DNA of 64,000 nt, from contig CP081098.1 of NCBI GenBank assembly GCA_025141015.1, forward strand, positions 2,238,501-2,302,500, in the 5' to 3' direction. The notes under the pieces were generated by a model. The model had not been told where the DNA came from, made no database searches, and saw only the letters and a list, made by a program, of their open reading frames with translations. The position numbers and the translations under genes were made by a program. Position 1 is the first letter of the stretch, and every line of letters starts with the position of its first letter. Positions 54,041-64,000 of this stretch are shown here, piece after piece. This DNA is from Rhodobacteraceae bacterium M382 (lineage in GTDB: Bacteria; Pseudomonadota; Alphaproteobacteria; Rhodobacterales; Rhodobacteraceae).

Positions 54041-55293
54041 CCGGCCAGCTGGACCAAAGCGTGGCGTTTTTTTCCGGCACTCAATTTGATGGGAGAGGAC
54101 AGGGCACCTGTATCAACCATCAACCCGGCGTCAGTTAGCGGCTGGTCATCCATCCGTGCGCCGTTTTCCGCAATCAGACGTTTGGCGTCCTTGCCTGATT
54201 TGGCCAGTCCGGATTTGACCAGAAGCTGGACAATGGAAATGCCATCCCCAATGTCCGCCGCCCCCAGGGTCAGAGTCGGAAGATCAGCACCGACACCGCC
54301 CTTTTCAAAGACCTCTCGTGCGGTGGATTCGGCGGCAGCGGCAGCATGTGCCCCATGCAGCAATGTGGTGACTTCATTGGCCAGAATCACCTTGGCAGCA
54401 TTGACTTCGGACCCTTCCAGCGCGCCCAGGCGGTCACATTCGTCCACCGGAAGTTCGGTATAGAGCTTTAGGAATCGCCCCACATCCGCGTCGGTGGTGT
54501 TGCGCCAGAACTGCCAGAATTCATAAGGCGACCGCATTTCCGGGTTCAACCAGACGGCACCATCCTGGGATTTTCCCATCTTCTTGCCATCACTGGTGGT
54601 CAGCAGCGGCGAGGTCAGGCCATAGACTTCGTGGTCGATCACCCGGCGGGTCAAGTCGATGCCGTTGACAATATTGCCCCATTGGTCCGAACCGCCCATC
54701 TGCAGCACGCAGCCATAGCGCCGATTCAGCTCCATAAAGTCATAGGCCTGGAGAATCATGTAGTTGAATTCGAGAAAGGACAGAGATTGCTCCCGGTCCA
54801 GCCGTGATTTTACCGATTCAAAGGCCAACATCCGGTTGACGCTGAAATGGCGACCGATATCACGCAGGAATTCCAGATAGTTCAACCCATCCAGCCATTC
54901 GGCATTGTTCAGCATCAGCGCCCGGTTTGGCGCGTCGCTGTCATAGTCGATATAGGCCGAAAACACCTTTTTGATTCCGGCAATATTGTCGTCGATCTGT
55001 GCTTCGGTCAGCAGCGGGCGTTCATCCGCGCGAAACGACGGATCGCCCACCTTGGTGGTGCCGCCGCCCATCAGGGTGATCGGTTGATGCCCGGTCTTTT
55101 GCAACCAACGCAACATCATGATCTGGATGAGCGACCCCACATGCAGCGATTTGGCCGTCGCATCAAAGCCGATGTATGCGGGTTGCCCCGGTGTCATCAG
55201 AGCTTCGTCCAGACCCTGATAATCGGTACAATCAGCGAGATACCCCCGCTCCATCATGACGGCGATGAAATCCGACTTGGGATGATATGTCAT
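54037..55293 (-). CDS. tyrS: Tyrosyl-tRNA synthetase
   Basis: The 418-residue class I synthetase has [20 protein letters not shown] (HIGH-type motif HVGS), [20 protein letters not shown] (tyrosine site), [20 protein letters not shown] (KMSKS-type KMGKS) and a C-terminal S4 RNA-binding domain ([20 protein letters not shown]). It charges tRNA-Tyr. It is divergent from anmK with a 143-bp gap. Confidence 0.96.
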   Translation of the reverse strand: MTYHPKSDFIAVMMERGYLADCTDYQGLDEALMTPGQPAYIGFDATAKSLHVGSLIQIMMLRWLQKTGHQPITLMGGGTTKVGDPSFRADERPLLTEAQIDDNIAGIKKVFSAYIDYDSDAPNRALMLNNAEWLDGLNYLEFLRDIGRHFSVNRMLAFESVKSRLDREQSLSFLEFNYMILQAYDFMELNRRYGCVLQMGGSDQWGNIVNGIDLTRRVIDHEVYGLTSPLLTTSDGKKMGKSQDGAVWLNPEMRSPYEFWQFWRNTTDADVGRFLKLYTELPVDECDRLGALEGSEVNAAKVILANEVTTLLHGAHAAAAAESTAREVFEKGGVGADLPTLTLGAADIGDGISIVQLLVKSGLAKSGKDAKRLIAENGARMDDQPLTDAGLMVDTGALSSPIKLSAGKKRHALVQLAG

Positions 55294-55436
55294 GGCGTAC
55301 CTCGGCTATTATTATGCGTGCTGGGGTATAAATCGCATTGACGACGGTTGGAACCTGTTTTCGTGGCAAAATCGCTGCTCTATGGTGATGGTTAACCGAC
55401 CCGTAACATGTCGGAGCGAAAAATGAGGATAAGGCC

Positions 55437-56546
55437 ATGAGCAGGGCCATTGCAAAAACCGGTGTGATCCGTGCCCTGGGCGCGATGAGCGGGACTTCGT
55501 TGGACGGGGTTGATGCGGCCGTTGTCGAAACGGACGGGCAACAGATCTTTGGGTTTGGTGACAGCAAGTTTCGCGCCTATTCCACCGACGAACAGACGGT
55601 CCTGCGCCGTGCCCTGGGGCATTGGCAGGGGGCCGAAGTCACCGCTGCGGCCCGGTTGATAGAAGAGACCCATACAGAGGTTCTGAGCGAATTCGACGAT
55701 GTTCAAGTGATCGGATTTCATGGTCAGACCCTGGCCCATGCCCCACGACTTCAGGGGACGTTGCAGGTTGGTGACGGGGGCGTGTTGGCCGGACGGCTGG
55801 GCAAGCCGGTGGTCTGGGATTTTCGCAGCGATGACGTCGCGATGGGCGGCGAAGGCGCTCCGTTGGCCCCGTTTTTCCATTTCGCCTGCGCCAAATGGAT
55901 CGGTGCCAACGACCCCCTGTGTTTCCTGAACCTTGGTGGGGTTGGGAATCTGACGTATGTGGATCCGCGGTTTGACCAGCCCGAACAGCCAGGTGCGCTG
56001 CTGGCTTTTGACACGGGGCCCGCAAATGCGCCGGTCAATGACCTGCTTCAGGCCCGATTGGGACTTCCCATGGACCGGGACGGTGCCATTGCACAGTCTG
56101 GCACCGTGGAAACCGGTGCGTTGGAATTGTTTTTGGCAGAACCATATTTCTCACGTGTTCCGCCCAAGTCGCTGGATCGTAATGATTTCTCTGAAATGAT
56201 CGGTTTGGTTGGCGAGCTGAACAATGCCGACGCAGCCGCGACTTTGACGGCGATGTGTGCCGCGGGTGTGGCAGAGGGAATGCAGCATTGTCCAACCCCG
56301 CCGACCCGGGTTCTGGTGACCGGCGGTGGGCGGCATAATCCGGTATTGATGGAGATGCTGCGGGTGTCTTTGGATTGTCAGGTGGACCCGGTGGAAACGG
56401 TTGGATTGGATGGCGATATGCTCGAAGCGCAGGCCTTTGCCCATCTGGCCGTGCGTGTGGCCCGGGGAATGGCGACGTCCTGTCCTGGGACAACCGGGGT
56501 GCGCGCCTGTGTCGGTGGCGGCACCCTCAGCGTTCCCGAAGATTAG
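55437..56546 (+). CDS. anmK: Anhydro-N-acetylmuramic acid kinase
   Basis: The 369-residue protein has the AnmK P-loop-like start [72 protein letters not shown] and [20 protein letters not shown]. It phosphorylates anhydroMurNAc to MurNAc-6-phosphate in peptidoglycan recycling, downstream of NagZ (39902). The divergent arrangement with tyrS is common in proteobacteria. Confidence 0.95.
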   Translation: MSRAIAKTGVIRALGAMSGTSLDGVDAAVVETDGQQIFGFGDSKFRAYSTDEQTVLRRALGHWQGAEVTAAARLIEETHTEVLSEFDDVQVIGFHGQTLAHAPRLQGTLQVGDGGVLAGRLGKPVVWDFRSDDVAMGGEGAPLAPFFHFACAKWIGANDPLCFLNLGGVGNLTYVDPRFDQPEQPGALLAFDTGPANAPVNDLLQARLGLPMDRDGAIAQSGTVETGALELFLAEPYFSRVPPKSLDRNDFSEMIGLVGELNNADAAATLTAMCAAGVAEGMQHCPTPPTRVLVTGGGRHNPVLMEMLRVSLDCQVDPVETVGLDGDMLEAQAFAHLAVRVARGMATSCPGTTGVRACVGGGTLSVPED

Positions 56547-56562
56547 GTTTTTGGTGTAACGT

Positions 56563-57465
56563 CTAGTTTTGCAAGTTTTTTATGTATTCTCCTGTGAACA
56601 CAGCATAGCCTGGTGACGTTGATTTCAGATGCGCCCGGGTTATCGCATGGAACGCGGGCAATTGGTGAAACGGCACATTCGGGAACGAATGATGTTCCGC
56701 ATGGTAAGGCATGTTCCAGGCCAGAAACCGCACAAGGCGGTTGGTGAATGTGGTGCGCGAGTTTTCCAACATATTGGCCACAGGCGGGCACAGCCCGTGT
56801 TCAGCCAACAGATAGGCCCGCAGGAACGGTTGGCCGATCAGCACCGGTATCAGCCAGACCCACAGCAACAAAGGTGAATACAGCAGGCTGGCCAGAGCGA
56901 CGCCATAGATGGCGAGCAGAATTCGGGCTTCGCGTTGAATATCCTTTTGACGCCGGTCCGGCAGATACGAAGCCGCAGCCTGCCCACGAGCATTTGTGAT
57001 CAGCGTGCTCAGCATGGCGCGCCAATATCCCCAGCCGCTTAGATAGATCAGCCAGGTGCCCGGCGTTGATGGACGCGGCCCGTGTTCCAGTTCCGGGTCA
57101 CGTTCGGGGTCATTGGTGAATTTGTGATGTGCCAGGTGAAAATAGCGAAACCAGACAAAGGGCAGGGCAATCGCCACAGCACAGAAATGGCCGACCGCTT
57201 CGTTTATCCAGCGGGTTTCAAACGGGGTCTGATGGGTGCATTCGTGGCTGAGCGTGAACAGAAACACCAGCAGAATGCCGAGCGGCAGCATCAACACCGG
57301 CCACAAGGGAACCTTCACCGCGATTCCCAGCATGCATAGGGCAATCGCTCCCAGATACAGGGCCAGATGGCGCAGGCCTGCGGCATCGGACCGTTTGGTC
57401 AATTGGGCTTTGGTTTCAGCGGGCAGCGCTTTTATCAGCGCGGTGTGGTCAAGTATATCAGACAT
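56563..57465 (-). CDS. Fatty-acid desaturase (membrane-bound di-iron family)
   Basis: From the ATG at 57465 the 300-residue membrane protein carries the three His boxes of acyl desaturases: HECTH (in LFTLSHECTHQTPFE), HLAHH (in RYFHLAHHKFTNDPERDPEL) and HAEHH (in NMPYHAEHHSFPNVP). Hydrophobic helices flank them. The open frame extends upstream but without similarity. Its start codon lies inside a perfect 24-bp palindrome, so the gene is probably repressed by a dimeric regulator. The substrate could be a membrane fatty acid or a carotenoid-like lipid; the spacing resembles bacterial fatty-acid desaturases. Confidence 0.88.
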   Translation of the reverse strand: MSDILDHTALIKALPAETKAQLTKRSDAAGLRHLALYLGAIALCMLGIAVKVPLWPVLMLPLGILLVFLFTLSHECTHQTPFETRWINEAVGHFCAVAIALPFVWFRYFHLAHHKFTNDPERDPELEHGPRPSTPGTWLIYLSGWGYWRAMLSTLITNARGQAAASYLPDRRQKDIQREARILLAIYGVALASLLYSPLLLWVWLIPVLIGQPFLRAYLLAEHGLCPPVANMLENSRTTFTNRLVRFLAWNMPYHAEHHSFPNVPFHQLPAFHAITRAHLKSTSPGYAVFTGEYIKNLQN

Positions 57466-57487
57466 ACTGGACAATATTGTCCAGTAT
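57464..57487. promoter_or_regulatory. Perfect 24-bp palindromic operator over the desaturase start
   Basis: Half-site ATACTGGACAAT is followed without spacer by its exact reverse complement ATTGTCCAGTAT. The site covers the first two bases of the desaturase start codon and the 22 bp upstream, so a bound dimer would block initiation. The size suits a TetR-like repressor, but no regulator gene is adjacent. Confidence 0.75.
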
Positions 57488-57535
57488 CCGATTCGACACA
57501 AGGATGACCTGTGATGGCGCCAAATGTTGTCTGGC

Positions 57536-57955
57536 TCAGCCGCGGGGAATATCGAACCCCGGCTCTGCCAATACAAACCCGTCAAAATCGAAACCCGGTG
57601 ACACAGTGCAGCTGACCAGGGTCCATGCCCCGGTGCTGTGCGCCGCTTGCCAATGGCCCTCGGGCACAATGATCTGAGGCGCACCTTGGTCCAGATCCGG
57701 GCTCAGCACGTGGTCTGTCGCGGGGCCCTGATCGGTTGCGCTCAGCGACAGGATCAGCGGTGCCCCTGCGTGAAACAGCCAGATTTCGGTGGCGTCGACC
57801 TTGTGCCAATGGCTGCTCTCCCCGGCATCCAGCAGGAAATAGATACATGTTCCCGTGGGCCGGCCATCGTTCTCTGCCCGCCATGTTTCCCGGTACCAGC
57901 CGCCTTCTGGATGTTGGGTTAGCCCCAGTTTTGCAATGATGTCCTGTGCTGTCAT
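57536..57955 (-). CDS. Cupin-domain protein (DUF985 type)
   Basis: The 139-residue single-domain cupin begins with [20 protein letters not shown], the DUF985 hallmark. It continues with [40 protein letters not shown] (metal-type His/Glu positions), [20 protein letters not shown] and [20 protein letters not shown]. The function is not established. It lies 71 bp upstream of the desaturase on the same strand, but the palindrome suggests separate control. Confidence 0.85.
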   Translation of the reverse strand: MTAQDIIAKLGLTQHPEGGWYRETWRAENDGRPTGTCIYFLLDAGESSHWHKVDATEIWLFHAGAPLILSLSATDQGPATDHVLSPDLDQGAPQIIVPEGHWQAAHSTGAWTLVSCTVSPGFDFDGFVLAEPGFDIPRG

Positions 57956-58025
57956 GGTGCGGCAGTCTCCGGTTTCAGGTCGAATTGGCTATGGTAATTC
58001 CGTGGGTACGCCATATCTATGCGTC

Positions 58026-59444
58026 ATGAGCGTGAACATCCCCTTTGACAACAGTTTTGCCCGTCTGCCGTCGACATTTTTTGCACGTCAAACGCCGCAC
58101 CCCGTGAAACAGCCCGCCCTGATCGGGTTCAACAGTGATCTTGCCGACATTTTGCGTGTTTCCCAAGGTGACACAGTGGAGATGGCGCAGGTCTTTGCCG
58201 GAAATCAAATCCCCACAGGGGCCGAGCCATTGGCTCAGATCTATGCCGGGCATCAATTCGGGACCTTTAATCCGCAATTGGGGGACGGTCGGGCGATCCT
58301 GATGGGTGAAACCATTGGTCGCGATGGGCTGCGCCGCGACATTCAGCTCAAAGGGTCGGGTCAGACGCCGTTTTCGCGCCGGGGTGACGGGCGGGCCTGG
58401 CTGGGGCCGGTCTTGCGGGAATATGTGGTGTCCGAGGCGATGCATGCCTTGGGTATTGCAACAACACGGGCGTTGGCAGCAGTCGAGACGGGTGAAACTG
58501 TCTGGCGCGAGGGCGGCATGCCCGGGGCCGTGCTGACCCGTGTGGCCGCCAGCCACCTGCGCGTTGGCACCTTTCAATATTTTGCTGCGCGCAGTGACAA
58601 GACCGCTCTCAAGCAGTTGACCCAATATGCCATCGACCGGCATTACCCGGATGCTGACGGCCCGATGGGCCTGCTGCGCGCGGTGCGTGATGGCCAAAGC
58701 GCGTTGATTGCTTCCTGGATGTCTGTGGGTTTTATTCATGGGGTCATGAATACGGACAATTGTGCGATTTCAGGCGAAACCATCGACTATGGACCCTGTG
58801 CGTTCATGGATGTTTATCATCCGAACACGGTGTTCAGTTCGATCGACCGGATGGGGCGTTATGCCTATGCCAATCAGCCCGACATTGCGGTCTGGAATCT
58901 GGCGCAACTGGCAACCGCGTTGATCCAGCAGATGGAGGATCCGCAACAGGGCGTCGAACAGGCGACCGAAATCGTGCATGCAATGCCACAATTGACCCAG
59001 GATCTGTGGTTGGACCGTTTCCGGGCCAAGCTGGGCATGACGTCAAAACGCGATGGAGATCTGGAGTTGATCACTGGGCTGCTCAACGTCATGGCAGAAC
59101 ACCAGGCCGACTTCACCAATACGTTCAACGCTTTGGCAAATAGCAAGGCGCGCGACCAGTTTGCCGATCCGCTGGCCTTTGATGCCTGGGCCACAGGCTG
59201 GCAAGCGCGCCTGGATGCAGAAGCAGATCCTCAGGCCACCATGCGGGCGGCGAATCCATTGTTCATTCCCCGCAATCATCGGATCGAAGAGATGATCGCG
59301 GCCGCCGTCAACGGCGACTATGCTCCGTTCCATCGGCTCAACCGGGTTCTGGCGCGGCCCTTTTGCGACCAACCCGAGGACGCCGATCTGATGGCAGCAC
59401 CGCTGCCGCAGGAGATTGTACAGGCCACGTTCTGCGGCACCTGA
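58026..59444 (+). CDS. selO: Protein adenylyltransferase SelO (YdiU/UPF0061)
   Basis: From the ATG at 58026 the 472-residue pseudokinase-fold protein has the SelO blocks [80 protein letters not shown] and [20 protein letters not shown]. SelO transfers AMP to protein Ser/Thr/Tyr residues during oxidative stress. The C-terminus reads QATFCGT, with a cysteine in the region where eukaryotic SelO carries Sec. The upstream open frame overlaps the divergent cupin gene and is rejected. Confidence 0.93.
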   Translation: MSVNIPFDNSFARLPSTFFARQTPHPVKQPALIGFNSDLADILRVSQGDTVEMAQVFAGNQIPTGAEPLAQIYAGHQFGTFNPQLGDGRAILMGETIGRDGLRRDIQLKGSGQTPFSRRGDGRAWLGPVLREYVVSEAMHALGIATTRALAAVETGETVWREGGMPGAVLTRVAASHLRVGTFQYFAARSDKTALKQLTQYAIDRHYPDADGPMGLLRAVRDGQSALIASWMSVGFIHGVMNTDNCAISGETIDYGPCAFMDVYHPNTVFSSIDRMGRYAYANQPDIAVWNLAQLATALIQQMEDPQQGVEQATEIVHAMPQLTQDLWLDRFRAKLGMTSKRDGDLELITGLLNVMAEHQADFTNTFNALANSKARDQFADPLAFDAWATGWQARLDAEADPQATMRAANPLFIPRNHRIEEMIAAAVNGDYAPFHRLNRVLARPFCDQPEDADLMAAPLPQEIVQATFCGT

Positions 59445-59450
59445 GCCCGT

Positions 59451-59470
59451 CTTCTGGTTGAAATATCTTC
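59451..59470 (-). repeat. Copy of the dispersed intergenic element, reverse orientation
   Basis: The reverse complement reads GAAGATATTTCAACCAGAAG. It is adjoined by CCCCCG runs and, 20-40 bp away, by a GGGGGCGGTTTGCCCCCC dyad, like the copy after eno. Confidence 0.55.
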
Positions 59471-59552
59471 GGGGGACGGGGGGATGCAATTCGCCGCCGT
59501 TGGGGGGCAAACCGCCCCCTTCTACGCCTGGCGTTTGTATAACTGGCGCTGC

Positions 59553-60431
59553 TCACTTGCGATTGATCAGCACCACACCAACCGCCACCAGACCAAGAGC
59601 GGCCCAAATCTCGGGCCCGACACGTTCGCCCAACAGGATCCAGCCCATCAGAACTGCCAGAACGGGCGACAGGAAACTGAAGGACGCGACCGAACTGGCC
59701 CGATACCGTTTGATCAGCGAAAACCACAGCATATAGCCGAAGCTGGCGATAAATACTGCCTGAAAGGCCAGGCTGGCATAATGAATGGGCTGCGGGTCGC
59801 GGATCAAGGGGCCAAAGATCGGGGCCAGGATCAGCATCACCGGTGCAGACACCAGAAGTTGAAAGAACAACTGGGTCACGGGGGGCACGTGCGCCTGTGG
59901 TGTCAGGCGCAGACACAACGCAATTGCAGCCCAGCCAAAGGCGGCCAGCAAGGCCAGGGCATCCGCCCACAGATTGGCCGTGCCGCCGTCACGGTCCAAC
60001 AGCGCCAACACCACACCACCCATGGCCAGAACCAATCCGATCGCACGGATTGGCGTCAGCGCTTCGCCAGGCAACAGGAAATGCGCCACCAGCGCGAGCC
60101 AAACCGGCATCGAATAGAACAGAATCGATACACGCGCGACAGATCCCAGATCGAGCGCTGCAAACAGACACAGGAATTCAAAGGCAAACAACAGGCCAGC
60201 AATCACGCCCCATGTAATTGCCCCGCGCGGCAACACGCCCAGCCGCTGGCGACGCACAGCCATCCAGAGGACCAGCACAACAAACCCCAGGACCGAACGA
60301 ATCCCGGCCTGAAACAACGGGTTGAACCCGCTGCCGGTCCATTTGATGACCACCTGATTAAAGGCCAGAAGTGTCGCGAACCCGATCAGGGCCGCCGCTC
60401 CGAACCCATCGATTGCGCGTTTTTGTTCCAT
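59553..60431 (-). CDS. EamA/DMT-family transporter
   Basis: The 292-residue integral membrane protein has about ten helices in two EamA repeats. GAAALIGFATLLAFNQVVIK begins the first and ADALALLAAFGWAAIALCLR the second, ending LLGERVGPEIWAALGLVAVG. The LGERV block is the typical EamA end. The substrate is unknown. It is divergent from the Fur-family gene. Confidence 0.87.
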   Translation of the reverse strand: MEQKRAIDGFGAAALIGFATLLAFNQVVIKWTGSGFNPLFQAGIRSVLGFVVLVLWMAVRRQRLGVLPRGAITWGVIAGLLFAFEFLCLFAALDLGSVARVSILFYSMPVWLALVAHFLLPGEALTPIRAIGLVLAMGGVVLALLDRDGGTANLWADALALLAAFGWAAIALCLRLTPQAHVPPVTQLFFQLLVSAPVMLILAPIFGPLIRDPQPIHYASLAFQAVFIASFGYMLWFSLIKRYRASSVASFSFLSPVLAVLMGWILLGERVGPEIWAALGLVAVGVVLINRK

Positions 60432-60617
60432 TGCGCCACAGGAGGCTCAGAAGCTTGCCATGTCAAGCAAACTGTTGTGCCTGCCACAGAGACGCGGCGC
60501 GGAGCGTTGGAAACCCGGGCACAGATCCGCAAATTCGAAACCAGAGGCAAAAACGCCGGTTCCCCTGTGCGCAAACATTAGATAAAACACGGGTCCAGTC
60601 GCCGATGGGGAACCGAG

Positions 60618-61031
60618 ATGCCGGATACGATTATCGCACGCTGCGAGTCCAAAGGACTGCGCATGACAGGCCAGCGCCGTGTGATTGCACAGGTGCTGCA
60701 GGACAGCGCCGACCACCCCGATGTCGAAGAGCTTTATACCCGTGCCAGCGGCGTTGATTCCGGTATTTCCATTGCGACCGTCTATCGGACGGTCAAATTG
60801 TTCGAAGAGGCGGGAATTCTGGAACGGCTGGAATTTGGTGACGGGCGCGCCCGCTATGAAGATGCCGACCGCGACCATCACGACCATCTGATCGACCTGA
60901 ACACAGGCGAGGTGATCGAATTCTGTGATCCGGAAATCGAAGCCCTGCAAGAAAAAATTGCGGCCAAGCTGGGGTACAAGCTCAAGGGTCACAAGTTGGA
61001 ACTCTATGGGGTTCCAACCCGGAAACGCTGA
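60618..61031 (+). CDS. Fur-family metalloregulator (Fur/Mur type)
   Basis: The 137-residue protein has the winged-helix GLRMTGQRRVIAQVLQDSAD, HPDVEELYTRASGVDSGISI, ATVYRTVKLFEEAGILERLE and the metal-binding ARYEDADRDHHDHLIDLNTG, EVIEFCDPEIEALQEKIAAK. In Rhodobacterales and rhizobia this Fur homolog often acts as the manganese regulator Mur rather than Fur. The sequence alone does not settle which, so no symbol is given. GGGGAACCGAG precedes the ATG. It is divergent from one EamA transporter and upstream of another. Confidence 0.88.
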   Translation: MPDTIIARCESKGLRMTGQRRVIAQVLQDSADHPDVEELYTRASGVDSGISIATVYRTVKLFEEAGILERLEFGDGRARYEDADRDHHDHLIDLNTGEVIEFCDPEIEALQEKIAAKLGYKLKGHKLELYGVPTRKR

Positions 61032-61196
61032 GCAATTGGCGCGCTTTCATCACGTTTCGTGATATGGCGGGTCAAGAATAGTCATGAACACTGTCGGAAA
61101 CGCGCTTGCCGTGTCGCAAAGTTTTCGGTCTTGCTGCGTCGGGAGCCGCCGCGTTGATTGGCAATGTGGATCTGGCCCCGAGTTTTGGAAACGCGC

Positions 61197-62090
61197 ATGA
61201 ACAACATCAACGGCATTTTGCTGGTGATTGCCTCTATGGCGGCTTTCACCCTGGAAGACATGTTTATCAAACAGCTGTCGGTCGATGTTTCGACCGGGCA
61301 GATCATGATGGTGCTGGGGGGCTTTTGTTCGCTGGCCTTTGTTGGCATGGCTGTTGTGTCGCGCAAGCCGATCTTTGTCGCCGAAGCCTGGCGTCCGGTG
61401 CCGTTGATCCGCGCGCTGATGGAGGCGTTGAGCGCGCTGACGTTCATCACCGCGTTGTCGTTGGTCGAGATCTCGACCGTGGCGGCGGTGTTTCAGGCGA
61501 CGCCTTTGGTCATTACCATGGGGGCTGCTCTGTTCCTGGGCGAACAGGTCGGTTGGCGCCGGTGGAGCGCCATCTGCATTGGGTTTCTGGGCGTTCTGTT
61601 GATCATCCGTCCCGGTCTGGACGGATTCCAGCCCGAGGCCCTGTTCGTGGTGCTGACTGTCGTTACGGTGGCGGCCCGTGATCTGATCACGCGGTTGATC
61701 GACCCCAAGGTTTCGTCGGCCGTGGTGTCGTCGCAGGCGTATTTCTCGTTGTTGGTGGCCGGTGCGATCTTGATTGCCCTGTCGCCTGAAACGGTGGTGC
61801 CGCTGGCAGCTGGGCAGGTGTGGATATACGGGGGGGCCGTGTTGTTCGGAATCGCCGGGTATTACGGCATTGTAACGGCAATGCGGGTGGGGGATGCGTC
61901 GGCGGTAACACCGTTTCGTTATACCCGTTTGTTGTTCTCGATACTGGTCGGGATGCTGGTGTTTGGGGAACAGCCGGATTCATTGACCATGTTGGGCGCG
62001 ACGCTGATCATCGGGTCAGGTCTTTATACCTTTATGCGCGAACGCCGGATGGCACGGGACATGAAACGGGCGGCGGCTGCGGCCTGCTGA
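61197..62090 (+). CDS. EamA/DMT-family transporter
   Basis: From the ATG at 61197 the 297-residue membrane protein begins MNNINGILLVIASMAAFTLE, with two EamA repeats: ALMEALSALTFITALSLVEI and VFQATPLVITMGAALFLGEQ in the first, PFRYTRLLFSILVGMLVFGE in the second. It belongs to the S-adenosylmethionine/RhaT-like EamA branch by its DMFIKQLS start. The substrate is unknown. The upstream ATG at 61158 is rejected because it adds non-membrane residues. Confidence 0.87.
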   Translation: MNNINGILLVIASMAAFTLEDMFIKQLSVDVSTGQIMMVLGGFCSLAFVGMAVVSRKPIFVAEAWRPVPLIRALMEALSALTFITALSLVEISTVAAVFQATPLVITMGAALFLGEQVGWRRWSAICIGFLGVLLIIRPGLDGFQPEALFVVLTVVTVAARDLITRLIDPKVSSAVVSSQAYFSLLVAGAILIALSPETVVPLAAGQVWIYGGAVLFGIAGYYGIVTAMRVGDASAVTPFRYTRLLFSILVGMLVFGEQPDSLTMLGATLIIGSGLYTFMRERRMARDMKRAAAAAC

Positions 62091-62234
62091 CCCAGAGGCA
62101 AATTTATTTCCCCCATGTTGGCGCAAACACCGCGATGTTAGCCCTAAATTGCCGTTTTTAACCGTGTTAGCGATAACGTCTGCGGTTTACATTTGGCCTG
62201 CTGCTGCTATGACGCAGGGCAACTTTGTACTTGA

Positions 62235-63536
<1,302 letters not shown>

Positions 63537-63557
63537 TTGCCTTTTGCCCGCATTTCA

Positions 63558-63587
63558 AAAGGTCCGGTGTTGAACCGGGCCTTTTTT
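63558..63587 (+). terminator. Rho-independent terminator after eno
   Basis: A 10-bp stem AAAGGTCCGG / CCGGGCCTTT (one G:T pair) with a 7-base loop is followed by further T residues, 22 bp after the stop. Confidence 0.88.
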
Positions 63588-63672
63588 CATGACGTCCGGG
63601 GCGGTCTCACCGATATTGATGGGCGCGTGCGCAGTTTGTGAGAGACGGCATTGGGGCGCTGCCCCAAACCCC

Positions 63673-63696
63673 GAGGTATTTTGCACCAGAAAGAAG
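63673..63696 (+). repeat. Copy of the dispersed intergenic element downstream of eno
   Basis: AGGTATTTTGCACCAGAAAG lies at 63674-63693. A GC-rich dyad TTGGGGC-GCT-GCCCCAA (63652-63668) lies directly before it. Nothing else is recognised between the eno terminator and 63786. Confidence 0.6.
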
Positions 63697-63786
63697 CGGC
63701 AGGTCCGCTCTCCTGTATCCGGTTTTGGCATATGATCTTTGGCACATGGGTATTGCGTAAATTCGCCATCGGTGGCCTGATTTGTC

Positions 63787-64000
63787 TCAGCTGCCCGGAA
63801 AATCATAGTGGCGGATCGTGCGAAAGGCGACCAGCTCGGCTTCGGCCGGGTCGATATGGGCATCCTGGTAATCCTCACCCACGAATGATTTGAGTGCGTC
63901 CAGATCCTCCCAGATCATGATGAGGCTGAATTCACGGGGGGTTTCCGGGCGTGGCCCACCGGGCAGGACCTGAACAATTCCCTTGGTTGCCTTCATCATC
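63787..64000 (-). CDS. Antibiotic-biosynthesis-monooxygenase-like (ABM) protein, 5' part beyond window
   Basis: The last 70 codons of a reverse-strand gene are visible (GGPRPETPREFSLIMIWEDL, DALKSFVGEDYQDAHIDPAE, AELVAFRTIRHYDFPGS). The LIMIWEDLDALKSFVGEDYQ segment resembles the second half of dimeric alpha-beta-barrel (ABM/EthD-like) proteins of about 100 residues. The frame runs to the window edge; ATGs at 63999 and 63996 are probably internal. The function is not predictable. Confidence 0.6.
   Translation of the reverse strand, partial: MMKATKGIVQVLPGGPRPETPREFSLIMIWEDLDALKSFVGEDYQDAHIDPAEAELVAFRTIRHYDFPGS

Noticed and set aside
59484-60581. Forward open frame of 365 codons opposite the EamA transporter
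   Set aside because: Its composition is rich in Gln, His and Arg, typical of an antisense reading of a membrane protein.

Overview
The window reads as chromosomal DNA of a marine alphaproteobacterium of the Roseobacter group (Rhodobacteraceae). This rests on the proteins and gene order: a single-cysteine DksA, the argS-SPOR-nagZ-scpA-scpB block, the MerR-ihfA-fabH-plsX-rpmF-DUF177 block facing bamE, a long two-domain dCTP deaminase, an OlsB-type ornithine acyltransferase, a SelO protein, a Fur/Mur regulator and an alphaproteobacterial initiator tRNA. No species can be named from sequence alone.

Layout. 1-5905: a methylamine/betaine-type C1 locus with an FAD oxidoreductase cut by the left edge, two LysR regulators, an MttB-family methyltransferase and a GcvT-like folate protein. 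6187-11515: a TorF-type porin, a fused CoA-transferase with a C-terminal extension, a short phosphotransacetylase and a THUMP RNA methyltransferase. 11744-18250: initiator tRNA followed by a decayed, more A+T-rich island. It holds remnants of a large serine recombinase, two tyrosine recombinases and an IS3 transposase, plus a sulfatase and a secreted RTX glycosidase gene split by one in-frame stop. 18255-25193: a MoxR/VWA operon, dksA, an aromatic-type flavin monooxygenase and xthA.

25194-28370 is the most unusual part. Downstream of two perfect DnaA boxes and a dyad lies a 245-residue protein made of eleven copies of a 21-residue MFSSGSAP repeat. It is followed by an unrecognised helical protein and a translationally coupled EamA transporter. 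The set looks like repeated peptide, unknown partner and transporter, and is my main candidate for an undescribed system. 28371-34437 holds an IS91 transposase remnant, two tandem paralogous exported amidohydrolases, a divergent AraC regulator and a DoxX-like membrane protein.

34843-64000 is mainly core genome: ErpA, dGTPase, argS, nagZ, scpAB, dcd, tRNA-Pro, ihfA, fabH-plsX-rpmF, bamE, olsB, an ABC-F ATPase, tyrS, anmK, a fatty-acid desaturase with a perfect 24-bp palindrome on its start codon, selO, a Fur-family regulator, two EamA transporters and enolase. It also holds a small kinase gene broken by an in-frame TAG, several small membrane-protein ORFs and a dispersed intergenic repeat (three copies seen). 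NagZ and AnmK both serve peptidoglycan recycling; FabH, PlsX, OlsB and the desaturase serve membrane lipid synthesis.
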